Origin: Propionivibrio sp. | Lineage (GTDB): Bacteria > Pseudomonadota > Gammaproteobacteria > Burkholderiales > Rhodocyclaceae | Assembly (NCBI RefSeq): GCF_016790145.1 | Contig: NZ_JAEUOI010000220.1 | Coordinates: 1 to 39,140, forward strand | Reading direction: 5' to 3' | DNA: 39,140 nt | Made by a program: the position numbers and the translations under genes | Notes under the pieces: model-generated | The model's input: the letters and a program-made list of their open reading frames with translations, nothing else | Told to the model about the DNA's origin: nothing | Database searches by the model: none | In this document: positions 1 to 8,482 of the stretch, piece after piece | Layout of the letters: the number at the start of each line of letters is the position of its first letter | Position numbering within the stretch: position 1 is the stretch's first letter

Positions 1-860
1 GGGCTGAAGACGCGTTTGGCGATGGCGATCTGGTTCGGCGCCAGCGACCAGGCTCCCGAGCAGCCCATCAGGAAGGCATTGCGGAATTGCGCTTCGCAGG
101 CGGCTTCGTCCTTGAGGTCGCCAAACGGGCCGTAGAATGAATGCAGCCCATGCGCCACGGCCGCATCGACCATACGAGCGATGGTGTAATGCCAGAGATC
201 CTGCTGATAGAAAGCGCGCGTATCCTTGCCTTCTTCCTCGTCGACCAGTACACCGTAGCCGGGATGTCCGCCACCGACCCGCGTCGTCTTCATGCCGCGC
301 GAAGCGGCCAGATCGGCCGGGCCGAGGCTCAGGCCATGCATGCGCGGGCTGGCACCGCAGATGGCTTCGACGTTGGTGACGCCCTGCGCCGTTTCAAGCA
401 GGGCATGCAGCAGGATCGGCTTTTTGATTCCATATTTGGCTTCGAGCAGGGACACATACTGGTCAACGAAGTGAATATCCCACGGCCCCTCGACCTTGGG
501 AATCATGATCACATCGACCTTGTTGCCGACGTGCTTGATGATCTCGCTCAAGTCATCGAGTATCCAGGGGCTGTTCAAGGCATTGACGCGTACCCACATC
601 GCGGTGTCGCCGAAGTCGTTGTTGCTCAGCAACTCGATGAAGCCCGCACGCGCGGCGTCCTTGGATTCGATGGGGATGGCGTCTTCGAGGTTGCCGCACA
701 TCACATCGCATTGCTTGGCCGTCTCGGGGGCCTTGTTGCGGATCTTTTCGATATGCGGAGGGAAGAAATGGATCATCCGTTCCGGTCTCACCGGCAGTTC
801 GCGCAGGGGTTGCGGTGCGCCGATGGCGAGTGGCTTGTAGAAATGAACGGGTAGCTTCAT
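1..860 (-). CDS. mcl: L-malyl-CoA / beta-methylmalyl-CoA / citramalyl-CoA lyase, 3' end outside window
   Basis: This is a HpcH/HpaI aldolase / citrate-lyase-beta-like enzyme. Family members condense glyoxylate with acetyl-CoA or propionyl-CoA, or run in reverse, and the bicycle enzyme also splits citramalyl-CoA to pyruvate and acetyl-CoA. About 286 residues are visible; the Chloroflexus-type enzyme is near 350, so roughly 60 C-terminal residues lie beyond position 1. Visible family motifs are W-V-R-V-N (Arg91), L-L-E-T-A-Q-G (Glu156) and G-P-A-D-L-A-A-S (Asp183), the acyl-CoA/Mg-binding pattern of malyl-CoA lyases. The ATG at 860 has an AAAGGA ribosome binding site 7 nt upstream. It is the last visible gene of the smtA-smtB-mct-mcl operon. 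The CoA-transferase neighbours favour a bicycle-type trifunctional lyase over a serine-cycle malyl-CoA lyase; that substrate range is inferred. Confidence 0.88.
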   Translation of the reverse strand, partial: MKLPVHFYKPLAIGAPQPLRELPVRPERMIHFFPPHIEKIRNKAPETAKQCDVMCGNLEDAIPIESKDAARAGFIELLSNNDFGDTAMWVRVNALNSPWILDDLSEIIKHVGNKVDVIMIPKVEGPWDIHFVDQYVSLLEAKYGIKKPILLHALLETAQGVTNVEAICGASPRMHGLSLGPADLAASRGMKTTRVGGGHPGYGVLVDEEEGKDTRAFYQQDLWHYTIARMVDAAVAHGLHSFYGPFGDLKDEAACEAQFRNAFLMGCSGAWSLAPNQIAIAKRVFS

Positions 861-929
861 GGCATTTTCCTTTATCAGTGGAAGGCGGATGGATTTGACG
901 GAAGTCAGGGTGCTGCTGAGTAGTGTAGT

Positions 930-2150
930 TCAGGTCGGGCCGGCAACGATGCCGTCATCGTGCAGACGACCGACTTCGGCTTCGCTCAAGCCGAGGATGT
1001 CGAGCAGAATCTGGTCGGTATGCTCCCCGAGTACCGGCGCCAGCTTCGCCGGCAGGCGGGGAACGTCCGTGAAATCAAGCGGTGTGGCCGGCGCCAGATA
1101 CGATCCGATACCCGGTTGATCGACCATCGAGAACATCGGATTGTCAAGCGAGCAATCCGCATCCTTGGCAATGGCTTCGCGCACACCACGGTAGGGGCCC
1201 CAGGTAACCCGGTTGGCATCGAGAATACTCGCGGCTTCGGCCATTGTGCGGGCCTCGAACCATGGCTCCATGAGCGCGGCGATCTCCTGGCGGGCGCGAA
1301 ACCGATTGCCTTCGTCGTTAAGGTCAAGGCCGAGCCGGATGCCGAGTTTCTTGATTGCGTTCTGCAGGCCGGTCGCCTTGGTCAGACAATGCCACTGCAT
1401 GTCGGTCAGGCCGACGATCATCAGGCGTTTACCGTCCAGCGTTCTGAAGTCGCGCCCAAAGGAGCCATAGAGATAGTTGCCATACTTGGGCCGATCCGCA
1501 TTATTGACCATCACTTCGGCCAGCAAGCCGAGATTGCCGAGCATCGCCAGTGCCACGTCTTTCAATGACAGACGAACCAGTTGCCCTTCGCCGGTAAGCC
1601 GTCGATGTCTTTCGGCGGCGAGCAGGCCGATGGCGATCATGTGACCGCTGGTGTAATCCCACGCCGGAAAAGCGTCGTTCACCACCTCCGACGAATTGAT
1701 CGGCCCGTTCAAAAAGGGCAGGCCGACCTGTGGGTTAACGGTGTAATCGACCTCCGAACCGCCATCGCGACGACCAAGAAAGTTGATCATGATCAGATCC
1801 TGACGATGGGCTTTCAGCGTTTCATAACTGAGCCAGCCCTTGGCCGGGAAATTGGTGCTGAACAGGCCTCCATTTTCACCCGGGGCGCAGATCAGCCGGG
1901 TCAGCAACTCTTGACCTTCCGGCTTGCGAAAGTCGACGGCGATCGAGCGTTTACCCTTGTTCAGGCCAGCCCAGAACAGGCTGTGCTTGCCATCCAGGGT
2001 CAGCGGCCAGCGACTGTTGTCCAGCCCGCCGTCGAGCGGGTCGAAACGAATGACATCGGCACCGAGTTGCGCCAGAGTCATCCCGCCCAGTGGCGCAGCG
2101 ACAAAGGCGGTGCCTTCGACAACACGCAAACCCTTGAGAATTCCTTCCAT
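930..2150 (-). CDS. mct: Mesaconyl-CoA C1:C4 CoA transferase
   Basis: This is a class III CoA transferase of about 406 residues, the usual length of Mct from the 3-hydroxypropionate bicycle. That enzyme moves CoA from the C1 to the C4 carboxyl of mesaconate within one molecule. The N-terminal Rossmann-type motif (G-L-R-V-V-E-G, then G-A-D-V-I-R-F) is intact. The Asp in P-A-W-D-Y-T-S-G falls at residue 165 if the ATG at 2150 is used, in the class III catalytic position just before the conserved G-L-L-A-A helix. A GTG at 2159 adds three codons. The ATG is preferred because GGTGGA precedes it and the numbering then fits the family. It lacks the G-Y-G-Q-T-G-P motif of intermolecular transferases such as its smt neighbours, which fits an intramolecular enzyme. 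Confidence 0.87.
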   Translation of the reverse strand: MEGILKGLRVVEGTAFVAAPLGGMTLAQLGADVIRFDPLDGGLDNSRWPLTLDGKHSLFWAGLNKGKRSIAVDFRKPEGQELLTRLICAPGENGGLFSTNFPAKGWLSYETLKAHRQDLIMINFLGRRDGGSEVDYTVNPQVGLPFLNGPINSSEVVNDAFPAWDYTSGHMIAIGLLAAERHRRLTGEGQLVRLSLKDVALAMLGNLGLLAEVMVNNADRPKYGNYLYGSFGRDFRTLDGKRLMIVGLTDMQWHCLTKATGLQNAIKKLGIRLGLDLNDEGNRFRARQEIAALMEPWFEARTMAEAASILDANRVTWGPYRGVREAIAKDADCSLDNPMFSMVDQPGIGSYLAPATPLDFTDVPRLPAKLAPVLGEHTDQILLDILGLSEAEVGRLHDDGIVAGPT

Positions 2151-2190
2151 TTTGTCCACCCATCCCGTGTTGCGCTCAACTTGAGCGGTT

Positions 2191-3417
2191 TCAGATCACG
2201 CGCTTTTTGCGCAGCGCGTCAATCTCGTTCTGATTCATGCCGAGCAGACCGGAGAGTACTTCGTCCGTATGTTGCCCGAGCTTCGGTCCGAGGTGCCCGA
2301 TGCGGCCCGGTGTGACCGACAGGCGTGGAATCACCGAGGGTACGATGACCGTCTCGCCGATGTCCGGCTCGTCGATGGCCACCAGATTGCGTCGCGAGTG
2401 AAACTGCCGGTCGCCGAAAACATCGGCAATGCTGTTCAGGGGGCCGGCCGGCGCACCCGCCGCAAAGCAGCGGGCAAGCAGTTCTTCACGCGTCAGCGAA
2501 CCGCACCAGTCGCGAACGATTTCGTTGACATCGTGACGATGTTCCATGCGCACCTTCTGATCCCCATAGACGTGTGCAGCCGCCAGTTCGGGACGTCCCA
2601 TGGCCATCGCCAGTCGTTCGAACAGTTTGTCGGTAACACACGAAATGGCCACCCACTTGCCGTTCTCCTTGGTCGGGAAATGGCCATGCGGACAGGCGAA
2701 ATCGTTGTGTGTCGGTCCGTGCCGCTCGCGCACCGTTCCGTACATCCCATAGGCCGACGCCAGTTCGTCGGTGCAGCGAAACACCGATTCGTAGAGGGCG
2801 GCGTCGATATACTGGCCGCGTCCGCTGCGCTCGCGGTGGTGCAAAGCCATCAATATGCCGATGCAGCCATAGAGCCCGGTCAGGTAATCGCCGATAGTGG
2901 TCGACCCCGGAGTGACCGGTGTTCCTCTCGGCATACCCGAGAGAAAGGCAATGCCGCCGACCGCGTGCGCGACGCGGGCAAAACCGGGCCGGTCCTTGTA
3001 GGGGCCGGTCTGCCCGTAGCCGGTGACGCGCAGCATGATCAGACGCGGGTTGATTTCGTGCAAAACGTCCCAGCCAAGCCCCCATTTTTCAAGCGTGCCG
3101 GGCCGGAAGTTTTCGCACAGCACATCGGAGTTCTCGATCAGTTTCTTGAACAACTCGACGCCTTCGGGCAGGTGCAGGTCGAGTGTAACGGATTTCTTGT
3201 TGCGCGCTTCGCTCAGCCAGGCCAGCGTGTCCTTGCGTTTGGTCGGCGTGCCGAAGTAACGCATGGGATCGCCCCCTTTGGGGTTTTCGACCTTGATGAC
3301 CTCGGCGCCAAATTCGCCGAGAATGCTGGCGCTGTAGGGCGCGGCGATGACCGTGGCGGCATCGATCACACGAATGCCGGCGAGCGGTAACTTTGTCTCT
3401 TTCTGTTCAGTGGTCAT
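2191..3417 (-). CDS. smtB: Succinyl-CoA:L-malate CoA transferase, beta-like subunit
   Basis: This class III CoA transferase has 408 residues from the ATG at 3417, which has AGGA six nt upstream. A TTG at 3432 is in frame but lies upstream of that ribosome binding site and was rejected. Visible motifs are L-A-G-I-R-V-I-D-A at the N-terminus, [16 protein letters not shown], and the catalytic-type Asp in T-I-G-D-Y-L-T-G (residue 177). SmtAB moves CoA from succinyl-CoA to L-malate, giving L-malyl-CoA for Mcl to cleave. It follows smtA by 23 nt and closely resembles it, so the pair probably arose by duplication and forms a hetero-oligomer. Assigning the shorter partner as SmtB rests on length (about 406 residues in Chloroflexus) and gene order. 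Confidence 0.78.
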   Translation of the reverse strand: MTTEQKETKLPLAGIRVIDAATVIAAPYSASILGEFGAEVIKVENPKGGDPMRYFGTPTKRKDTLAWLSEARNKKSVTLDLHLPEGVELFKKLIENSDVLCENFRPGTLEKWGLGWDVLHEINPRLIMLRVTGYGQTGPYKDRPGFARVAHAVGGIAFLSGMPRGTPVTPGSTTIGDYLTGLYGCIGILMALHHRERSGRGQYIDAALYESVFRCTDELASAYGMYGTVRERHGPTHNDFACPHGHFPTKENGKWVAISCVTDKLFERLAMAMGRPELAAAHVYGDQKVRMEHRHDVNEIVRDWCGSLTREELLARCFAAGAPAGPLNSIADVFGDRQFHSRRNLVAIDEPDIGETVIVPSVIPRLSVTPGRIGHLGPKLGQHTDEVLSGLLGMNQNEIDALRKKRVI

Positions 3418-3440
3418 GTGGAGTCCTCGCAATGGCCTGT

Positions 3441-4784
3441 TCAGATGATCTTGCGTTGCCGCAAGCGCTGTATTTCCTGTGCCGAAATACCAAGCAGTTC
3501 GCGCAGGACTTCATAGGTCGCATTGCCGAGCGGCGGCCCGAGATTGGAGATCCTGCCCGGCGTCTCCGACAGCGTCGGTACGACACCTGGAATCACCACC
3601 TCGCCAAGCCCTTCCTCCCTGAGGTGGGCCAGGTTACCGCGCGCCAGAAAATGTTCGTCCACAAAGATGTCAGCGATGCTGTTGAGCTTGCCGATCGGCA
3701 CTTCGCCATCAATGCACAGCGTCATGATCTCGTCGCGGGTCAGCGTTCCGACCCATTCGATGACGATCCGGTTGACCTCGTCGCGCGCGGCCAGGCGCTT
3801 GCGCTGATTGCCATAGCACTCGGCCGAAGCAAGTTCGGGTTTGCCCATGGCCGCAGCGATACGTTCGAACATCTTGTCCGTAGTGCAGGCGATGGCGACC
3901 CATTTGTCATCGACGGTTCGGAAATGTCCGTGTGGAACGGCAACGTAGCTGCCAGCACCTTCACGCTCGCGAACCTTGCCGAACAGGCCGTAAGCCGCAG
4001 CGATCTCGTCCATCTGGCGGAAAACGGCTTCGTAAATGCCGATGTCGATGATCTGTCCTTCTCCGCTTGCGTCCCGGTGACGCAATGCGATCAGGATGCC
4101 AATGGCGCCGTAGAGGCTGGACAGGTAGTCACCGAGCGGCGAGGTACCGGGCACCACCGGGGTTTCACCGGGGAAACCGGCGAGGTAGGAGAGGCCGGCG
4201 AAGCCATGGGCGATGTGCGCAAAACCCGAACGATTGCGATAGGGCCCGGTCTGCCCGTAGCCGGAGACGCGGAGCATCACCAGGCCAGGGTTGGCCTTGC
4301 TCAACTCGTCCCAACCGAGCCCCCATTCCTCCATCGTGCCGGGACGGAAGTTTTCGATCAGCACGTCGGACTTGGCAACCAGTTTCAGAAACAGTTCGAC
4401 GCCTTCCTTCTGGCGCAGGTCGAGCGTCACCGATTTCTTGTTGCGACCTTCGCTGAGCCAGGCCAGCGTTGCGTCGTGGCGCTTCGATGCCGTTCCGAAG
4501 CGCCGCATCGGATCACCGTTGATTGGATGCTCGACCTTGAGAATCTCGGCACCGAACTCGCCAAGCATCGATGCCGCATAGGGACCAGCCAGAAAGGTGC
4601 CGACGTCGATGACGCGTACGCCGCTCATTGGCAGGTTTTCAGTATCGGGCATACGCTCCTGATCCGGGTCATCCTGCAGACACTGAGCGTTTGTGGATGA
4701 ATCGCTGGCTGGCGTTGCCTCCGCCGTGGCCGTAGATCCTGACCTCAGCGGGTCGGAATCCGACGTACCTGCTCTTTTTTTCAT
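3441..4784 (-). CDS. smtA: Succinyl-CoA:L-malate CoA transferase, alpha-like subunit, with N-terminal extension
   Basis: This class III CoA transferase has 447 residues and is the first gene of the operon. A strong AGGAGG sits 7 nt before the ATG at 4784; the in-frame start 21 nt upstream was rejected because it lies on the other side of that site. The first 50 or so residues are a polar tail rich in Ser, Thr, Ala and Asp. The enzyme domain starts at [10 protein letters not shown]. Motifs are [15 protein letters not shown] and the catalytic-type Asp219 in L-G-D-Y-L-S. The partner is the adjacent smtB product. The role, making L-malyl-CoA from succinyl-CoA and malate, is inferred from the cluster. 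Alone, the fold could be another CoA transferase such as formyl- or citramalate-type. Confidence 0.78.
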   Translation of the reverse strand: MKKRAGTSDSDPLRSGSTATAEATPASDSSTNAQCLQDDPDQERMPDTENLPMSGVRVIDVGTFLAGPYAASMLGEFGAEILKVEHPINGDPMRRFGTASKRHDATLAWLSEGRNKKSVTLDLRQKEGVELFLKLVAKSDVLIENFRPGTMEEWGLGWDELSKANPGLVMLRVSGYGQTGPYRNRSGFAHIAHGFAGLSYLAGFPGETPVVPGTSPLGDYLSSLYGAIGILIALRHRDASGEGQIIDIGIYEAVFRQMDEIAAAYGLFGKVREREGAGSYVAVPHGHFRTVDDKWVAIACTTDKMFERIAAAMGKPELASAECYGNQRKRLAARDEVNRIVIEWVGTLTRDEIMTLCIDGEVPIGKLNSIADIFVDEHFLARGNLAHLREEGLGEVVIPGVVPTLSETPGRISNLGPPLGNATYEVLRELLGISAQEIQRLRQRKII

Positions 4785-5003
4785 AGCCAATCCTCCTAAT
4801 AGCATACCCGTAAAATATATTTATTTATCATATTACGACAGATCCTTGCCGAAGCAAGTCGGGTAATATACAACAGAAAAGCTTAACGGCGCAAAAGCGG
4901 GGTGCTGCGCGATTCACACGATAATCTTGTGGCAACTTGAGTTTACCTGGCTGCTGTGCTGTACTTGCCGTAACGTCTCCAGTTAACCTGAAAGGATCAA
5001 GGC
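4785..5003. promoter_or_regulatory. Divergent promoter region of the smtA operon and meh, with nested inverted repeat
   Basis: This 219-nt spacer must drive both directions of the assimilation cluster. It is AT-rich next to smtA. At 4830-4869 an outer repeat (ATATTAC ... GTAATAT, with GAC/GTC continuing inward) encloses a perfect inner hairpin CTTGC-CGAA-GCAAG (4845-4858). For meh a weak sigma-70-like pair is visible, TTGAGT (4937-4942) and TGTACT (4960-4965), 17 nt apart. The nested repeat lies about 46 nt upstream of the smtA start, so it could be an operator for a dimeric regulator or a leader hairpin. Neither role is proven. Confidence 0.4.
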
Positions 5004-5858
5004 ATGACCGACTCGACAACAGATTACGCCCAGTGGATAGGCCGCCGGGAGATCACCGAAGATGACCTGGGACTGGCGCCGGCGCTGGCGGCGGCGGCCA
5101 TGCTCGACGATACGGTGACACGCTTCGAGAAAGGCAGTTCATTGCCGGCGTTGTGGCATTGGTTCTACTTTCTTCCGAAGGCGCCGCAAGCGCTGCTCGA
5201 CGTCGACGGCCATCCGCAGCGCGGCGGCTTCATGCCACCGATTCCTTTCCCAAGACGGATGTTTGCCGGTGCGCGCATGCGCTTTCATCGCCCACTGGTC
5301 ATCGGTCAACCGGCGCGCCGCGAAGCCGTGATTCGCGACATCCGCCAGAAGTCGGGTCGTTCAGGCTCGCTGGCTTTTGTCTCCGTAGTCTGCAGTTACT
5401 ACCAGGATGACCTGCTGTGTATCGAGGAGGAACAGGACATCGTCTACCGTGAACCGGGTCCGGCGGTTGCCTGCCCGCGCGTGATCGAATGGCCGCCGTT
5501 ACCCGACGGTGCCTGGTCACGCATCGTGACGCCAGACCCGAAACTGCTGTTCCGCTTTTCGGCGCTGACCTTCAATGCGCATCGGATTCATTACGACCGC
5601 CCCTATGCAACGCATGACGAAGGCTATCCGGGCCTGGTGGTGCATGGGCCGTTGACGGCCGTCCTGCTTATGGAAATGGTACGACACCATGTTGCTCGAC
5701 CGGTGCTCGGATACAGCTTCCGAGGACTGGCACCGCTCTTCGACCTGGCTCCGTTTCGCCTCGTCGGCATAGCAGCAGATGATGGCCGGGTAAATCTGGA
5801 AGCGCAGGGACCGGATGGCACAGCAGCGATGAACGCCAGCGCCGAACTTGCGGTTTGA
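5004..5858 (+). CDS. meh: Mesaconyl-C4-CoA hydratase
   Basis: This 284-residue double-hotdog protein belongs to the MaoC/HTD2-type dehydratase group. Residues about 1-160 form the degenerate N-terminal hotdog. The C-terminal half carries the hydratase-2-like stretch F-N-A-H-R-I-H-Y-D-R-P-Y-A, with G-L-V-V-H-G-P following. Meh hydrates mesaconyl-C4-CoA to (S)-citramalyl-CoA, which Mcl then cleaves to acetyl-CoA and pyruvate. The ATG at 5004 has AAAGGA 7 nt upstream. It is divergent from smtA, whereas the lyase and transferases it works with are on the opposite strand. Without the neighbours it would only be called a MaoC-like dehydratase, so the substrate comes from context; length and domain layout agree with the known enzyme. 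Confidence 0.82.
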   Translation: MTDSTTDYAQWIGRREITEDDLGLAPALAAAAMLDDTVTRFEKGSSLPALWHWFYFLPKAPQALLDVDGHPQRGGFMPPIPFPRRMFAGARMRFHRPLVIGQPARREAVIRDIRQKSGRSGSLAFVSVVCSYYQDDLLCIEEEQDIVYREPGPAVACPRVIEWPPLPDGAWSRIVTPDPKLLFRFSALTFNAHRIHYDRPYATHDEGYPGLVVHGPLTAVLLMEMVRHHVARPVLGYSFRGLAPLFDLAPFRLVGIAADDGRVNLEAQGPDGTAAMNASAELAV

Positions 5859-6149
5859 TACCAATGTCGTGCCAACAAGCGTCGGGATGACACGCAATGG
5901 GCTTGATGATGTTGAGCAATGACGCTGAAATTGCACCGTCAGCCATTTTTGATCCTGAATTTCACAGAGTAACTTAAGCTGCAATGTGTTATGTTATATG
6001 TAATCAGAGTTAAACAAGCAGCTAAGCTAGCTGATCGTCATCGCATCGAATGCTCGCACTAAAAGGCGTAACAAGCTGTTCGGACTATCAAGCAAATCCG
6101 GACTGGCGGATACCAATCCTTCCAGCGAAAAAATTCGGACCTCTGCCCC
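5859..6149. other. Intergenic region between meh and hypF
   Basis: No credible gene is seen in these 291 nt. A small perfect inverted repeat, CAGCTA-AGC-TAGCTG, lies at 6019-6033 in an AT-richer stretch. The 3' part lacks a clear ribosome binding site before the GTG of hypF. A long minus-strand open frame that starts inside hypF and ends here is its antisense shadow. Confidence 0.5.
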
Positions 6150-8474
6150 GTGCAAACTTCTGACAATCCAAATATCGTCTGCCAACGCATCCGGCTCAGT
6201 GGTGTCGTTCAGGGTGTCGGCTTCCGGCCATTTGTCTGGCGGCTGGCCAAGGAGCTCGATCTTACCGGCTGGGTCAGAAAAGACTCGCATGGCCTGGAAA
6301 TCGAAGTCTGCGGTGCGCTTGAACAAGTGCAAAATCTGCTTGAGCGGCTGAAAGAAGATGCTCCGGCAATGGCACGCATCGATTCTGTGAAGGCGCACGA
6401 GACCCAAGTGGAGTGTGTTGCCGAGGATTTCTATATCCTGAACAGCCGTGGTGGCCGGGCACCGGCAATGGTCGGGAACGACACGGCCGTCTGCCGCGAT
6501 TGCCTGACGGAGATGTTCAGTCCGGCGAACCGGCGCTGGCGTTACGCGTTCGCCAGTTGCAAGAGTTGCGGCCCGCGTTACACGATTTGCCGCGCCTTGC
6601 CTTACACTCGCGAGCGAACGAGCCTCAAACCCTTTCCGCTCTGCCTGAAGTGTCAAATCGAGTCCCGGCAGACTGCAGATCGGCACCATCATAACGAAGC
6701 CAATTGTTGTCCGAAGTGCGGGCCGCAGCTTGCGCTGCTCGACGCCGAAGGCAGGCCTCTGCAAGGCGATCCGATTGCCCAGGCCTTGAGTCTTCTGGAG
6801 CAGGGGAAGATCGTCGCCATCAAGGGCCCGGGGGGCTTTCATCTGGCCTGCGACGCACGCAATGCCGTGGCTGTAGCCGTCTTGCGCGAGCGCAAACAGC
6901 GTGATCAGAGGCCGTTTGTCGTAATGCTGGCCAATGCCTCTTCCGCCAGCACCTTCGTTCATCTGGGCATTGGCGAACCGGGTCTGCTCGCTATCCCGGA
7001 GCGACCGATCATTTTGCTCAAAAAGCGCGCCACTTGCGATGCGGCGCTACCGGGAGTGACATCGGGGCTGGGTTGGCTGGGCGTCATGATGCCGTGCACG
7101 CCCTTGCAGTACCTGCTCTTCCATGAAGCGGCGGGTCGCCCGCAGGGTACGGGCTGGCTGGATCAGCCGCAGAAACTCGCACTGGTGATGACCGGCGCCG
7201 ATCCCGGCGGCGAGCCATTGGTGATTGGCAACAACGAAGCCCTGCTGCGCCTGTCCGGCATCGCTGATGCCTTTCTCCTGCATGATCGCGAGATACAGGC
7301 TCGTTGCGACGACAGCATCGCGCGCTCAGGCCCCGGTGGGCTGCAACTTGTTCGCCGTGCGCGCGGCTATACGCCACGCGCGATCAAGTTGCCACGCTCC
7401 GGTCCGCCGGTACTGACGGTAGGCGGCTGGTTCAAGAACACGGTTTGCGTGACACGCGGCGATGAGGCCTTTGTTTCGCAACATATCGGTGATCTGGATA
7501 ATGCGGCAGCGTGTGATTTTTTTGAAACCACTGTCGCCCGTCTGCTCAAATTTCTAGAGATCAAACCGGCGCTGGTCGCGCACGATCTGGATCGCAACTT
7601 CCACTCGACACGATATGCCCTGGAGTTTGCCCGTCATAGAGGGGTGCCGGCACTCGCCGTGCAGCATCAGCACGCCCACATCGCTTCTGTTCTGGCTGAA
7701 CATCGGGTTGACGCCCCGGTTATCGGGCTGGCGCTTGATGGAATTGGCCTGGGGACGGATGGCGGCTGCTGGGGCGGCGAACTGATGCGCGTTGATGGAG
7801 CGCTAATGCAGCGTCTCGGCCATCTTGCGCCGATTCAGCTGACCGGCGACCAGGCGCTAAGAGAACCATGGCGACTGGCCGCAGCGGTGTTGCAGCAACT
7901 CGGGCGCGGCAAGGAAATCGGTCGGCGTTTTGCCAAACAGCGTTCTGCTGCCGCGGTCGAAAAACTACTCGTCAGTGGTGGCAACTGTCCTGCGACTTCG
8001 AGTCTTGGCTGTTACATCAATGCTGCAGCAGGTTTGCTCGGCGTCAAGTCCATGCTGACTTTTGATGGGCAGGCGGCTGAATTGCTCGAAGGAATGTCCG
8101 AACACTATGGCGATGTTTTGCCACTCAATGACGCCTGGACGATTGAAGATGGTGTTCTGAATCTGCTGCCCCTTTTCGCGGTTCTGGCCGATGAGAAAAA
8201 TGCCGAGCGCGGTGCCGCCGTTTTTCATGCCACACTGATTGCCGCGCTGGCCGACTGGGTATGCGCCGTAGCACCGGTAAACACAACGGTAGTTGGCAGC
8301 GGCGGTTGTTTCCTAAATCTGGTGCTTGCCCGTGGCCTGCGTTCCCGACTTGGTGGTCATGGCCTGCACCTGATCGAGGCGCGCCACCTGCCGCCAAATG
8401 ATGGCGGACTGGCGCTGGGTCAGGCGTGGGTTGCGCAGCAGTACCTGCTCGGGGGTAAAGCACCGCCTGGTTAA
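6150..8474 (+). CDS. hypF: Carbamoyltransferase HypF, [NiFe]-hydrogenase maturation
   Basis: HypF makes the carbamoyl group that becomes the cyanide ligands of the [NiFe]-hydrogenase centre, passing it to HypE. The 774 residues carry the full domain order. An acylphosphatase-like domain spans about 10-100 (G-V-V-Q-G-V-G-F-R-P-F, Arg26). Two zinc fingers follow, with CxxC pairs at 115-118, 137-140, 165-168 and 187-190. A YrdC-like domain has K-G-P-G-G-F-H-L-A-C-D, and a Kae1-like domain has H-Q-H-A-H and G-L-A-L-D-G-I-G. The residue matching the second acylphosphatase catalytic position, normally Asn, is Lys44 (V-R-K-D). No other hyp or hydrogenase gene is in the window. The start is a GTG with only a weak upstream site, so it is uncertain; the N-terminal domain itself is complete. 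Confidence 0.95.
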   Translation: MQTSDNPNIVCQRIRLSGVVQGVGFRPFVWRLAKELDLTGWVRKDSHGLEIEVCGALEQVQNLLERLKEDAPAMARIDSVKAHETQVECVAEDFYILNSRGGRAPAMVGNDTAVCRDCLTEMFSPANRRWRYAFASCKSCGPRYTICRALPYTRERTSLKPFPLCLKCQIESRQTADRHHHNEANCCPKCGPQLALLDAEGRPLQGDPIAQALSLLEQGKIVAIKGPGGFHLACDARNAVAVAVLRERKQRDQRPFVVMLANASSASTFVHLGIGEPGLLAIPERPIILLKKRATCDAALPGVTSGLGWLGVMMPCTPLQYLLFHEAAGRPQGTGWLDQPQKLALVMTGADPGGEPLVIGNNEALLRLSGIADAFLLHDREIQARCDDSIARSGPGGLQLVRRARGYTPRAIKLPRSGPPVLTVGGWFKNTVCVTRGDEAFVSQHIGDLDNAAACDFFETTVARLLKFLEIKPALVAHDLDRNFHSTRYALEFARHRGVPALAVQHQHAHIASVLAEHRVDAPVIGLALDGIGLGTDGGCWGGELMRVDGALMQRLGHLAPIQLTGDQALREPWRLAAAVLQQLGRGKEIGRRFAKQRSAAAVEKLLVSGGNCPATSSLGCYINAAAGLLGVKSMLTFDGQAAELLEGMSEHYGDVLPLNDAWTIEDGVLNLLPLFAVLADEKNAERGAAVFHATLIAALADWVCAVAPVNTTVVGSGGCFLNLVLARGLRSRLGGHGLHLIEARHLPPNDGGLALGQAWVAQQYLLGGKAPPG

Positions 8475-8482
8475 TACTCGCT

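Noticed and set aside
3393-4700. A 435-codon plus-strand open frame, and a similar one at 2269-3390
   Set aside because: Both are exact antisense of the smt CoA-transferase genes; they are shadows in equivalent frames of the two paralogues.
6027-6962. A 311-codon minus-strand open frame
   Set aside because: It covers the 5' part of hypF in antisense; the hypF zinc-finger and acylphosphatase motifs show which strand is coding.
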